From Phocaeicola sp. (GTDB lineage: Bacteria > Bacteroidota > Bacteroidia > Bacteroidales > Bacteroidaceae): a DNA stretch of 28,459 nucleotides. The position numbers were made by a program, and so were the translations under genes. The stretch spans positions 1 through 28,459 of the forward strand of contig JAHHQV010000038.1 in the NCBI GenBank assembly GCA_020026175.1. The letters are read 5' to 3'. Below are positions 1 through 8,004 of the stretch, one piece after another. Under the pieces are notes generated by a model. The model was not told the DNA's origin, ran no database searches, and worked only from the letters and a program-made list of their open reading frames with translations. Positions within the stretch are counted from its first letter, which is position 1. Each line of letters starts with the position of its first letter.

Positions 1-83
1 CCACTTTTTGACTATCTTGGCGTTTAGGGTGACGCAATGACGAAGTCAGGAAATATCATCCTAATATAGTAGCTGTTCAGGAG

Positions 84-644
84 GTGGATAGTGTTACTGG
101 CAGGAGTAATGGTATTGATGTTCTGAATAAGATTGCTGTTGAAACAAGGCTTTATCCTGTGTTTGCTCCTGCCATCGATTTTGATGGCGGGAAATATGGT
201 ATCGGTATTCTTTGTAGGGAAAAGCCGGTTTCGTATAAAAGATATTCTTTACCTGGAAGGGAAGAAACCAGGGCTTTGCTGATGGTGGAATTTGAGAAAT
301 ACGTATACTGCTGTACTCATTTGTCTCTGACGGAAGACGACCGTATGCTTTCGCTTGATGTTATAAAGGATGTGATGAAAGGAGTGTCTAAACCGTTGTT
401 TTTGGCTGGTGACTTGAACGACCATCCCGATTCTAAGTTTATAGCAGCTTTGTGTAAGGATTTCAAGGTTTTGAATGATACTTCAAAATTTACATATCCG
501 GCAGACAGACCCCAAGAAACGCTTGATTATATTCTTGTAAGGAAGAGTGACGGAGATGCCCTTTTGCAAGTGTCTTCTTTTGTATGTGACGAGCCTGCTG
601 CTTCAGATCATCGTCCTGTTGTGGCTGATATTATATTTAAGTGA
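84..644 (+). CDS. Endonuclease/exonuclease/phosphatase family protein, 5' part missing or broken
   Basis: This is the C-terminal three quarters of a metal-dependent EEP-superfamily hydrolase (DNase I / sphingomyelinase-like fold). Seen: the metal-site motif AVQEVD just at the start, LAGDLND near residue 109 (catalytic Asp/Asn), and SDHRPV close to the C-terminus (Asp-His pair). The substrate cannot be told from sequence; the fold acts on nucleic acids, phosphoesters or phospholipids. GTG at 84 is the first possible start, but family-like sequence (NDEVRKYHPNIVAVQEVD) continues in frame back to base 33. That extension is blocked by in-frame stops at 30-32 and 9-11, and no start codon lies between 33 and 84. 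The N-terminal strand with the first metal-binding Asn is therefore absent. Either a frameshift lies near base 30, or the window begins inside a decayed gene. Family assignment is firm; functionality is doubtful. Confidence 0.72.
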   Translation: MDSVTGRSNGIDVLNKIAVETRLYPVFAPAIDFDGGKYGIGILCREKPVSYKRYSLPGREETRALLMVEFEKYVYCCTHLSLTEDDRMLSLDVIKDVMKGVSKPLFLAGDLNDHPDSKFIAALCKDFKVLNDTSKFTYPADRPQETLDYILVRKSDGDALLQVSSFVCDEPAASDHRPVVADIIFK

Positions 645-790
645 CGTGTGTAAAGGTTTTTTATATGCTTTTCTCAATTACTGTATAGACAGTGGGGCTG
701 TGGTTTTGTAAGGTATGAACTTTATATGTGTAATGTTTGACTTTGGAATATAAACTTGTCTGTTCAAAACTTACTAAAAGAAAATTCTTT

Positions 791-824
791 TTTGAGGATA
801 TTCCATAGATTTTTCGTAAGTTTG
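791..824 (+). promoter_or_regulatory. Candidate Bacteroides-type promoter for purH
   Basis: TAAGTTTG at 817-824 matches the Bacteroides -7 consensus TAnnTTTG exactly. TTTG at 791-794 could serve as the -33 element, with a 22-base spacer that is slightly long. It sits about 20 bases before the purH start, which leaves only a very short leader. The match and position are seen; activity is inferred. Confidence 0.5.
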
Positions 825-844
825 TACCCAAATTTTAAAATATA

Positions 845-1453
845 ATGGCAATGTCAGAGTCAAAGAAAATCAAAACCGCTCTTATTTCGGTTTATCACAA
901 AGATGGTTTGGATGCCATCATAAAGAAACTTCATGAAGAAGGAGTACAGTTCTTAAGTACAGGTGGAACACGTCAGTTCATTGAATCTTTGGGTTATCCA
1001 TGTTTGGCTGTAGAAGATATTACAACTTACCCATCAATACTTGGTGGTAGGGTAAAGACTCTTCATCCTAAAATTTTCGGTGGTATACTATGCCGTAGAG
1101 AGTTGGAAGGTGACTGCAAACAGGTGGAACAGTATGAAATCCCTGAAATAGACCTTGTTGTTGTAGACTTATATCCTTTTGAAGCTACAGTTGCTTCGGG
1201 TGCAGGCGAACAGGATATTATAGAAAAAATAGATATAGGTGGTATCTCGTTGATACGTGCTGCTGCAAAGAACTTCAATGACGTTGTTATAGTTGCCAGC
1301 AAGAATCAGTATCCTACGCTTAAGGATATACTTGACAGGAATGGTGCTGTTACTACACGTGATGAAAGGAAGGCTTTGGCTCGTGAAGCTTTTGGAGTTT
1401 CATCTCATTATGATATAGCTATACATGCATATTTTGCAGAAAATACAAAATAA
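845..1453 (+). CDS. purH: IMP cyclohydrolase domain of PurH (MGS-like half only)
   Basis: This protein should close the purine ring, converting FAICAR to IMP, the last step of de novo IMP synthesis in the cytoplasm. The 202 residues match the N-terminal MGS-like/IMPCH domain of bifunctional PurH: STGGT near residue 40, GGRVKTLHPKIFGG near 75-90, DLYPF, and DIGGISLIRAAAKN with the conserved Lys. Usual PurH is about 505-530 residues, with a C-terminal AICAR transformylase domain. Here a stop follows the SSHYD segment, right where the linker to the transformylase would begin, and mreB starts 84 bases later, so no second half can be hidden here. A standalone AICAR formyltransferase elsewhere in the genome would be needed. 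Position immediately before mreB matches Bacteroides gene order. ATG at 851 is a possible alternative start that fits homologues beginning MSESK. Confidence 0.9.
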   Translation: MAMSESKKIKTALISVYHKDGLDAIIKKLHEEGVQFLSTGGTRQFIESLGYPCLAVEDITTYPSILGGRVKTLHPKIFGGILCRRELEGDCKQVEQYEIPEIDLVVVDLYPFEATVASGAGEQDIIEKIDIGGISLIRAAAKNFNDVVIVASKNQYPTLKDILDRNGAVTTRDERKALAREAFGVSSHYDIAIHAYFAENTK

Positions 1454-1537
1454 ATATTCTTTTTCATTGTGACAGGGGCGGTCTTGTAGTTGACTTGCTG
1501 TCTCTGTCACTTATCATTAAAAAATCAGACCTAAAAG

Positions 1538-2560
1538 ATGGGATTATTCTCCTTTACACAAGAAATAGCGATGGATCTTGGCACAGCCAATACCATCATA
1601 ATAAGCAATGACAAGATTGTCGTGGATGAACCATCGGTGGTGGCTCTTGATCGTCGTACGGATAAGATGATTGCTGTAGGTGAGCGTGCAAAACTTATGT
1701 ACGAAAAGGAAAATCCTAATATACGTACGGTTCGTCCGCTTAGAGATGGTGTGATTGCCGACTTTAATGCGTGCGAGCAGATGATGCGCGGACTTATTAA
1801 GAAAGTAAATTCTGGTAAAAGACTGTTCACCCCTTCACTGAGAATGGTTATAGGTGTGCCTTCTGGCTCGACAGAAGTGGAACTTCGTGCTGTACGAGAT
1901 AGTGCGGAGCATGCTGGTGGACGCGACGTGTATCTGCTGTTTGAACCGATGGCTGCTGCTATAGGTATAGGACTTGATGTGGAAGCTCCAGAGGGTAATA
2001 TGATAGTTGATATAGGTGGTGGTTCTACCGAAATTGCAGTCATATCATTGGGCGGTATTGTTTCTAACAACTCTATACGTATTGCAGGTGATGATTTGAC
2101 AGCTGATATTCAGGAATATATGAGCCGTCAGCATAATGTAAAAGTCAGTGAACGTATGGCTGAACGTATCAAAATACATGTAGGTGCTGCGCTTACCGAT
2201 TTGGGTGATGAGGCTCCTGAGGATTATATTGTACGTGGACCTAATCGTATCACAGCTTTACCTATGGAAGTTCCTGTATGTTATCAGGAAGTTGCACATT
2301 GCCTTGAAAAAAGTATTGCAAAGATTGAAACTGCTATACTTAGTGCGCTTGAAAATACTCCTCCGGAACTTTATGCCGATATTGTAAACAATGGTATATA
2401 TTTGTCTGGTGGTGGTGCTTTGCTTAGAGGACTTGCAAAACGTCTGACTGACAAGATAAACATTCAGTTTCATGTAGCAGAAGATCCTTTGCTGAGTGTT
2501 GCAAAAGGAACTGGTATTGCTTTGAAGAATGTAGATCGTTTTTCATTCCTTATGAGATAA
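1538..2560 (+). CDS. mreB: Rod shape-determining protein MreB (bacterial actin)
   Basis: MreB is an actin-like ATPase that forms short membrane-associated filaments and organises the lateral peptidoglycan-synthesis complex. Seen: phosphate-1 motif DLGTANT at residues 13-19, phosphate-2 motif DIGGGST at 158-164, and the adenosine motif SGGGALLRGL starting at 290. The N-terminus (MGLFSFTQEIAMDLG) has the short hydrophobic lead typical of MreB. The length of 340 residues is normal. It heads the mreB-mreC-mreD-mrdA-rodA cluster, with purH 84 bases upstream and no separate promoter recognised, so co-transcription with purH is plausible. The 146 bases between it and mreC contain no ORF of note. Confidence 0.97.
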   Translation: MGLFSFTQEIAMDLGTANTIIISNDKIVVDEPSVVALDRRTDKMIAVGERAKLMYEKENPNIRTVRPLRDGVIADFNACEQMMRGLIKKVNSGKRLFTPSLRMVIGVPSGSTEVELRAVRDSAEHAGGRDVYLLFEPMAAAIGIGLDVEAPEGNMIVDIGGGSTEIAVISLGGIVSNNSIRIAGDDLTADIQEYMSRQHNVKVSERMAERIKIHVGAALTDLGDEAPEDYIVRGPNRITALPMEVPVCYQEVAHCLEKSIAKIETAILSALENTPPELYADIVNNGIYLSGGGALLRGLAKRLTDKINIQFHVAEDPLLSVAKGTGIALKNVDRFSFLMR

Positions 2561-2706
2561 TAAACATGTCTCGGATAATAAAATTACCGGTGAGGTGCTT
2601 TGGAGAGATATTTGCTTCCTGTTCTTTTAATAGGGCAAGGATGCTATATCTTCATCCTGAGTCTTCACCTTTATTAGTCTATAATCGTTATTCCTTTTTT
2701 TGACTT

Positions 2707-3606
2707 GTGCGTAACATTCTGGATTTTATAATCAGACATTCACATTGGGCTATATTTGCTTTGCTTCAGGTTATAGCTGCTTTCATGCTGTTCAGATTCA
2801 ACAACTTTCAGGGCAGTGTATGGTTTACTTCTGCTTCGGAGGTTACGGCTTCTGCTACTGAAGTGACTTCTTATGTAAAGCGATATTTCGGACTTGAAAA
2901 GATGAACCGTGAACTTACTGCCAGAAATATCAGTCTGATGCAGGAATTGGATTATTACAGGGGACTTGTAGAGGCTGCAAATAAAAATGATGTTACTCCT
3001 ATGCTTGTCAAAGGTAAAGTAAATGTAATAAAGACTGATTCTACTACTATAGTACATAAGGATGCTCCGGTGGTGATGGATAAGTCTTTTGTGGTATGTC
3101 CGGCAAAAGTGGTGAATATCAGTGTAAGAAGGTATGATAATTATATAGCGATAGACAAAGGTAAGGACGATGGTGTTAAAACCGGAATGGGAGTAATCGG
3201 CGGATTGGGAATTGTTGGTATTGTATGCCGTACTTCGGATAATTATTCGCTTGTCCTTCCTGTGCTGAACTCTAATAGCAGTATAAGTTGTAAATTGGCA
3301 AGAACAGATTATTTCGGCTTTTTGAAATGGGATGGAGGAAATCCTTTGGTGGCATCAATGACTGATGTGCCTCGTCATGCTGAATACGAGATTGGTGATA
3401 CCATTGTTACCAGTGGACATAGTACCGTCTTTATAGAGGGTATACCTGTGGGAACTGTGTCCTCTTGTAATGACAGCGATGATAATATGTCGTATACATT
3501 GGGAGTGAATTTATTTACTGACTTTGGTAAACTGAATGATGTTTTTGTGTTGCAGCTTCCTCGGCGTGAAGAATTGACAGAACTTGAAAAAGACATTAAA
3601 TATTAA
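2707..3606 (+). CDS. mreC: Rod shape-determining protein MreC
   Basis: MreC is the periplasmic scaffold of the elongasome that links MreB/MreD to PBP2. The 299-residue protein has a short cytoplasmic N-terminus, one membrane segment (about residues 12-31), a predicted coiled coil (about 55-90) and then the two beta-barrel MreC core. Core signatures seen include YDNYIAIDKGKDDGVKTGMGVIG-like sequence (about 140-165) and SGHSTVFIEGIPVGTV (about 238-253). The start is GTG at 2707, giving MRNILDF, which matches the usual N-terminus of Bacteroidales MreC; no ATG suits. mreD follows after 11 bases. Confidence 0.94.
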   Translation: MRNILDFIIRHSHWAIFALLQVIAAFMLFRFNNFQGSVWFTSASEVTASATEVTSYVKRYFGLEKMNRELTARNISLMQELDYYRGLVEAANKNDVTPMLVKGKVNVIKTDSTTIVHKDAPVVMDKSFVVCPAKVVNISVRRYDNYIAIDKGKDDGVKTGMGVIGGLGIVGIVCRTSDNYSLVLPVLNSNSSISCKLARTDYFGFLKWDGGNPLVASMTDVPRHAEYEIGDTIVTSGHSTVFIEGIPVGTVSSCNDSDDNMSYTLGVNLFTDFGKLNDVFVLQLPRREELTELEKDIKY

Positions 3607-3617
3607 TAATCATATTT

Positions 3618-4118
3618 ATGCTTACTTGGCTAGACAAGATAAAATGGTTTGTTATACTGGTACTTGTTCAGGGGGTGGTTATAGGTCAGATGGAGACTTC
3701 CCGTATAGCTGTACCATTGATATATATATATTATTTGCTTAAACTTCCTTCGGATACTGGAAGAAAGCAATTGTTGTTTCATGCTTTTTTCTTGGGGTTG
3801 GGAGTGGATATGTTTGGCAATACTCCCGGACTGAATATTACGGCGTCATTATGGTTGGCTATGGTCAGACATCAATTGTTAAGATGGCAGACTGCACGTG
3901 ATGCTTCAGATTCTTTTTCTCCTGGAATCAAGACTATGAGAGTAGGGCCGTTTTTTAGATATATAGCTCCGGCAATATTATTACATTCGTTTATATTGAA
4001 CTTTATAGATGCTTTTTCGTTGGTGAGAATGTATCAGGTATGTATTAATTCTTTAGCTGATACTTTGGCTACAATAGCTATTGTATGGGTTGTAGAACTA
4101 GTAAGGAGGAATGATTAA
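3618..4118 (+). CDS. mreD: Rod shape-determining protein MreD
   Basis: MreD is a small multi-spanning inner-membrane protein of the elongasome that accompanies MreC. The 166 residues are mostly hydrophobic, with about five membrane segments, including the stretch from about residue 10 and one ending the protein (TLATIAIVWVVELV). MreD sequences are poorly conserved, so the call rests on hydropathy, length and its position between mreC (11 bases upstream) and mrdA. Its stop codon directly abuts the GTG start of mrdA at 4119, which implies translational coupling. Confidence 0.88.
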   Translation: MLTWLDKIKWFVILVLVQGVVIGQMETSRIAVPLIYIYYLLKLPSDTGRKQLLFHAFFLGLGVDMFGNTPGLNITASLWLAMVRHQLLRWQTARDASDSFSPGIKTMRVGPFFRYIAPAILLHSFILNFIDAFSLVRMYQVCINSLADTLATIAIVWVVELVRRND

Positions 4119-5969
4119 GTGAAGAGAAACTATCAGCTAGAGAAAAGAAAATATATAATTGGTGGTGCTGCTGTTCTTGTTGTACTGATTTTCTTGGTGC
4201 GTTTGCTTACTTTGCAGATTATGAGCGACGATTACAAGAAGAATGCAGACAGTAATGCATTGTTGAAGCGTATAAAATATCCTGCCCGCGGACTTATTTA
4301 CGACAGAAATGACAATCTTCTTGTCTTCAACCAGCCTGCATACGACATAACGGTGGTGATGAAGGAGGTAGAGAAGTTTGATACACTTGAACTTGCTACA
4401 TCTTTGGGGGTTACGAAGGATTTTCTGGTAAAGAGATTCAGTGATATGCGTAACCGACGTCTTAATCCTGGATATTCCAGATATACGCATCAGGTTTTGT
4501 TGACGCAGCTTTCTTCTGAGGATTGTGCTGTTTTCAGAGAAAAACTGTTTAAGTTTCCAGGGTTTTATATACAGGGAAGAACAGTAAGACAATATGGATA
4601 TGATTGTGGCGCACACATACTTGGTGATATAGCTGAGGTGTCAAAATGGGATATGGAAGATGATGACTATTACAAGCGTGGAGACTTTATAGGAAAACTC
4701 GGTGTAGAACGTTCTTACGAGAAACAGCTCAGAGGAGAAAAGGGGGTTGAAATCCTTTTACGTGATGCTCATGGTAGGATACAGGGAAATTATATGGGAG
4801 GAATGTTTGATAAATCTCCTGTACCCGGAAAAAATCTTAAACTAAGTCTGGATATAGAGTTGCAGGCACTGGGAGAAAGACTTTTGGAAGGTAAAATAGG
4901 CAGTATAGTAGCTATAGAACCGTCTACAGGAGAGGTGTTGTGTCTGGTTTCATCTCCTACATATAATCCTCATCTTATGGCTGGACGACATAGGGGGGAG
5001 AATCATCTTAAACTATCAAAAGACCCTTGGAAACCGTTGCTTAATCGTGCTATTATGGGTACTTATCCTCCTGGTTCTACTTTTAAGATTTCTCAGGCTC
5101 TTACTTTTCTTCAGGAAGGTATTATTAATACATCAACAATGTATCCATGTTCGCATGGCTTTAGTTTCAGAGGGCTTCATGTAGGATGTCATGCTCATGC
5201 TTCACCTCTGCCTGTTATTCCGGCAATTGCAACATCGTGTAACGCTTATTTCTGTTGGGGACTTTATTATATGATTGGTGCAAGAAGCAAATATGGTTCT
5301 GTACAGAATGCAATGAATATATGGAGGGATTATATGGTGTCGATGGGATTCGGTTATCCTTTAGGCATTGATTTGCCTGGAGAAAAACGTGGTATGATTC
5401 CTAATGCTGATTTTTATGATAGGGCATATAGAGGTTCTTGGAACGGTCTTACGGTAATAAGTATTTCCATAGGTCAGGGAGAGGTAACGTTGACTCCTTT
5501 ACAGATAGCCAATTTGGGTGCCACTATTGCCAATAGAGGTTATTATATAACTCCTCATGTGGTAAAGGAAGTGGAGAGCGAAAAACTGGATACTTTATAT
5601 GTAAACAAGCATTACACTAAAGTGGACCGCTCTCATTATGAGGAAGTGGTAAAAGGTATGAGGGCTGCAGTATTGAGTGGAACTTGTAGATCGGCTAATA
5701 TGCCTGATATAGAAATATGCGGAAAGACTGGTACAGCTCAGAATAAAGGTAAGGACCATTCGGCATTTATGGGATTTGCTCCTATGAATAATCCTAAGAT
5801 TGCAATAGCTGTATATGTTGAAAATGGTGGATTTGGTGCAGTTTATGGTGTTCCTATAGGAAAATTGATGATTGAAAAATATCTAAAAAGAGAATTGTCG
5901 CCTGACAGTGAAGTGCTGGCCGGTGATATTCAGAAACGAAGAATAAGTTATGGTATACAAGAAAGATAG
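4119..5969 (+). CDS. mrdA: Penicillin-binding protein 2 (class B transpeptidase of the elongasome)
   Basis: PBP2 cross-links peptidoglycan during lateral growth, paired with the RodA glycosyltransferase. The order is a single membrane anchor (about residues 12-32), a pedestal/dimerisation region starting with the conserved PARGLIYDRN, and a C-terminal transpeptidase domain. Active-site motifs seen: STFK with nucleophile Ser320 and Lys323, SCN at 373-375, and KTGT at 536-539. At 616 residues the length is normal. The GTG start at 4119 abuts the mreD stop. The 3' end overlaps rodA by 20 bases. All catalytic motifs are intact, so the enzyme should be active and beta-lactam sensitive. Confidence 0.96.
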   Translation: MKRNYQLEKRKYIIGGAAVLVVLIFLVRLLTLQIMSDDYKKNADSNALLKRIKYPARGLIYDRNDNLLVFNQPAYDITVVMKEVEKFDTLELATSLGVTKDFLVKRFSDMRNRRLNPGYSRYTHQVLLTQLSSEDCAVFREKLFKFPGFYIQGRTVRQYGYDCGAHILGDIAEVSKWDMEDDDYYKRGDFIGKLGVERSYEKQLRGEKGVEILLRDAHGRIQGNYMGGMFDKSPVPGKNLKLSLDIELQALGERLLEGKIGSIVAIEPSTGEVLCLVSSPTYNPHLMAGRHRGENHLKLSKDPWKPLLNRAIMGTYPPGSTFKISQALTFLQEGIINTSTMYPCSHGFSFRGLHVGCHAHASPLPVIPAIATSCNAYFCWGLYYMIGARSKYGSVQNAMNIWRDYMVSMGFGYPLGIDLPGEKRGMIPNADFYDRAYRGSWNGLTVISISIGQGEVTLTPLQIANLGATIANRGYYITPHVVKEVESEKLDTLYVNKHYTKVDRSHYEEVVKGMRAAVLSGTCRSANMPDIEICGKTGTAQNKGKDHSAFMGFAPMNNPKIAIAVYVENGGFGAVYGVPIGKLMIEKYLKRELSPDSEVLAGDIQKRRISYGIQER

Positions 5970-7416
5970 TGTATTTAAGAACGTTGACTGGTGGACGGTG
6001 ATGCTGTATATCTTGCTTGTTGTATGCGGGTGGTTCAGCATATGTGGTGCTAGCTATGATTACGGAGATCCTAACTTCTTTGACTTTGGCATGCGCTCTG
6101 GTAAGCAGTTTATTTGGATAACTTGTTCTTTGGGGTTAGCTTCCATGATTCTGGCTATAGATCATAGAACCTTTGATACTTATGCTTATCTTATATTTGG
6201 AGTACTGTTATTGCTTTTGTTTGCAACGATTTTCAATCCGAATGAGATTAAAGGTTCAAAATCGTGGATTGTATTGGGACCTATAAGTATACAGCCTGCA
6301 GAATTTGCCAAGTTTGGAACGGCTTTGGCTTTAGCGAAATTTATAGGGGAATATACATTTTCGTTATCTAACAAGAAGCATTTGATGGCTTCTTTGGTTA
6401 TAATCCTGTTGCCGATGTTTCTTATCATAATGCAGAAAGAGACTGGTTCGGCATTGGTATATTTATCTTTCTTTTTAGTATTGTATAGGGAAGGAATGCC
6501 AGGAGCTATCTTGTTTGCTGGTATATGTGCCGTTGTCTATTTTATTGTAGGAATCCGATTTTCGGAAGTATTCATGGCGGATGAAATGACTTTGTGGGGG
6601 GAATATGCGGTATTGTCTCTTATAATATTATTGTCGGGACTATTGGTACAGGTATATTGTAAGACAAACAGAACTCTTGCTTCTTATATATATATAATAG
6701 GTGGAGTAGGTATTATATTGGGAACGCTATTCTCTTTTTATGTGATACCATTCAATATATGCAACCTTTTGAGAGTGATGGTTGGTATATTGTTTGTTAC
6801 TATGGTAATATATTCATTGAGAGAGAGGGTGTTCAGCTATTTGTATATATCTTTGTTTGTCGTTGGCTCTACTGTCTTTTTGTTTTCAACGGACTATGTG
6901 TTTTCCAAAGTTCTGGAACCTCACCAGAAAGTACGTATAGAAGTTTTGCTAGGTATGAAGGATGATCCTACCGGAGCCGGATATAATGTAAATCAAAGTA
7001 AGATAGCCATTGGGTCAGGAGGACTTACAGGCAAGGGTTTCCTTAATGGTACACAGACAAAACTGAAGTATGTACCAGAGCAGGATACAGACTTTATATT
7101 CTGTACGGTGGGAGAGGAGCAAGGTTTTGTAGGTTCTTCCTTAGTGTTGTTCCTCTACCTGGCTTTGATATTGAGATTGATAGTATTAGCCGAGCGTCAG
7201 CCTACAAGATTTGCGAGAGTATACGGATATAGTGTATTGAGTATATTCTTTTTCCATTTGTTCATAAATGTAGGTATGGTTCTAGGTCTGACTCCTGTAA
7301 TTGGTATTCCGCTGCCATTCTTTAGTTATGGTGGTTCTTCCTTGTGGGGATTCACTATATTGTTATTTGTTTTTCTCAGAATAGATGCAGCAAGATATGG
7401 AAATGGTAATAGTTGA
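5950..7416 (+). CDS. rodA: RodA, SEDS-family peptidoglycan glycosyltransferase
   Basis: RodA polymerises lipid II into glycan strands in the elongasome, in the inner membrane, together with PBP2. Family signatures seen: the GSKSWIVLG/QPAEFAK region (about residues 98-120), GAGYNVNQSKIAIGSGGLTGKG and EQDTDFIF (about 345-385), and the terminal IPLPFFSYGGSS motif (about 455-467). At 488 residues it is about 110 longer than E. coli RodA. The extra length lies roughly between residues 200 and 310, where several additional membrane helices appear before the catalytic half. Long forms are, as far as I recall, usual in Bacteroidales. The start overlaps mrdA by 20 bases, and it ends tail-to-tail with gldH with a 2-base gap and no terminator between them. 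Confidence 0.95.
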   Translation: MVYKKDSVFKNVDWWTVMLYILLVVCGWFSICGASYDYGDPNFFDFGMRSGKQFIWITCSLGLASMILAIDHRTFDTYAYLIFGVLLLLLFATIFNPNEIKGSKSWIVLGPISIQPAEFAKFGTALALAKFIGEYTFSLSNKKHLMASLVIILLPMFLIIMQKETGSALVYLSFFLVLYREGMPGAILFAGICAVVYFIVGIRFSEVFMADEMTLWGEYAVLSLIILLSGLLVQVYCKTNRTLASYIYIIGGVGIILGTLFSFYVIPFNICNLLRVMVGILFVTMVIYSLRERVFSYLYISLFVVGSTVFLFSTDYVFSKVLEPHQKVRIEVLLGMKDDPTGAGYNVNQSKIAIGSGGLTGKGFLNGTQTKLKYVPEQDTDFIFCTVGEEQGFVGSSLVLFLYLALILRLIVLAERQPTRFARVYGYSVLSIFFFHLFINVGMVLGLTPVIGIPLPFFSYGGSSLWGFTILLFVFLRIDAARYGNGNS

Positions 7417-7418
7417 TA

Positions 7419-7880
7419 TTACTTTTTGATGATTTTCAGCCCTATATCAGTAATGCCTGATATGTGATTGTCTTTCATGATATGATAGACTTTGATAATG
7501 GAGTCGCTTGATAAATGGTCGTTTAATTCAGTAATAGGTACTGAATATTGATAGTAGCCACCGGTCGAGCCATTTCCGTTCCAATTACCTCTGTCGTTTA
7601 CAAGATATATGTGTATAGTATCGGTCTTGTCTCTGTTGGCCGATTTTACTGATAACCATATGTCCTTATATGGATATAAATTTGTGTGTCTGATACCTAT
7701 TTCAGCTTTGTATTTTCCTGTAGCCATACTGTCGGGTAATTGGAAATATACTGTATCGTTGTCAGACCATCCTTTTTCATCTATAGGATGGTATTTATGG
7801 AATACCGTATTAGTGGTACATGAATATGCAATCAGTGAAAGTGTGATAACAACTGATGTTTTTAACTGATTTCTTGTCAT
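7419..7880 (-). CDS. gldH: GldH-type lipoprotein
   Basis: This is a small outer-envelope lipoprotein of the gliding-motility-associated GldH family, which is also widespread in non-gliding Bacteroidales, where its role is unclear. The 153 residues start with a type II signal peptide whose lipobox ends in AYSC (Cys21). The mature part includes YHPIDEKGWSDNDTVYFQLPD, typical of GldH, and is predicted to be an all-beta domain. It lies downstream of the PSP1 gene on the same strand, a pairing I recall as common in Bacteroides. A hairpin in the 124-base gap may reduce read-through from ricT. Confidence 0.85.
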   Translation of the reverse strand: MTRNQLKTSVVITLSLIAYSCTTNTVFHKYHPIDEKGWSDNDTVYFQLPDSMATGKYKAEIGIRHTNLYPYKDIWLSVKSANRDKTDTIHIYLVNDRGNWNGNGSTGGYYQYSVPITELNDHLSSDSIIKVYHIMKDNHISGITDIGLKIIKK

Positions 7881-7909
7881 TATGATAATACTGTATCGTT
7901 TTATAATAT

Positions 7910-7952
7910 AGGCTGTGTCAGAATATCATTCATCAATACTTTGACACAGCCT
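7910..7952. terminator. 11-bp inverted repeat between ricT and gldH, possible terminator
   Basis: AGGCTGTGTCA at 7910-7920 is perfectly complementary to TGACACAGCCT at 7942-7952, with a 21-base loop. The plus-strand side continues with TTTT; the minus-strand side, which is the direction of ricT and gldH, continues with an AT-rich but not T-only tail. It may cap ricT transcripts or attenuate gldH. The structure is clear; function and direction are uncertain. Confidence 0.5.
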
Positions 7953-8004
7953 TTTATATAATAAGCTTGTTACTTTTTGAATTAAGTCTGAAGAACAGAA
8001 AGTT

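Noticed and set aside
680..693. ACTGT / ACAGT mini-hairpin downstream of the EEP gene
   Set aside because: Five base pairs only, with no T-run following; not distinguishable from chance.
1469..1510. GTGACAG / CTGTCAC inverted repeat between purH and mreB as a terminator
   Set aside because: Only 7 bp with a 28-base loop and no T-run; too weak to call, and the genes on either side are usually co-transcribed.
1531..2070. 179-codon open frame antisense to mreB
   Set aside because: It fully overlaps the strongly conserved mreB frame; the product is Ser/Ile/Thr-rich and unlike any known protein.
2638..2658. AGGATG / CATCCT hairpin between mreB and mreC
   Set aside because: A 6-bp stem with a 9-base loop and no T-tract inside an operon; it could occur by chance, so it is not listed as a feature.
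5950..7416. RodA extra length as evidence of a gene fusion
   Set aside because: The additional residues are further membrane helices within the SEDS fold, in a position where Bacteroidales RodA proteins are, as I recall, routinely longer; no foreign domain is recognisable.
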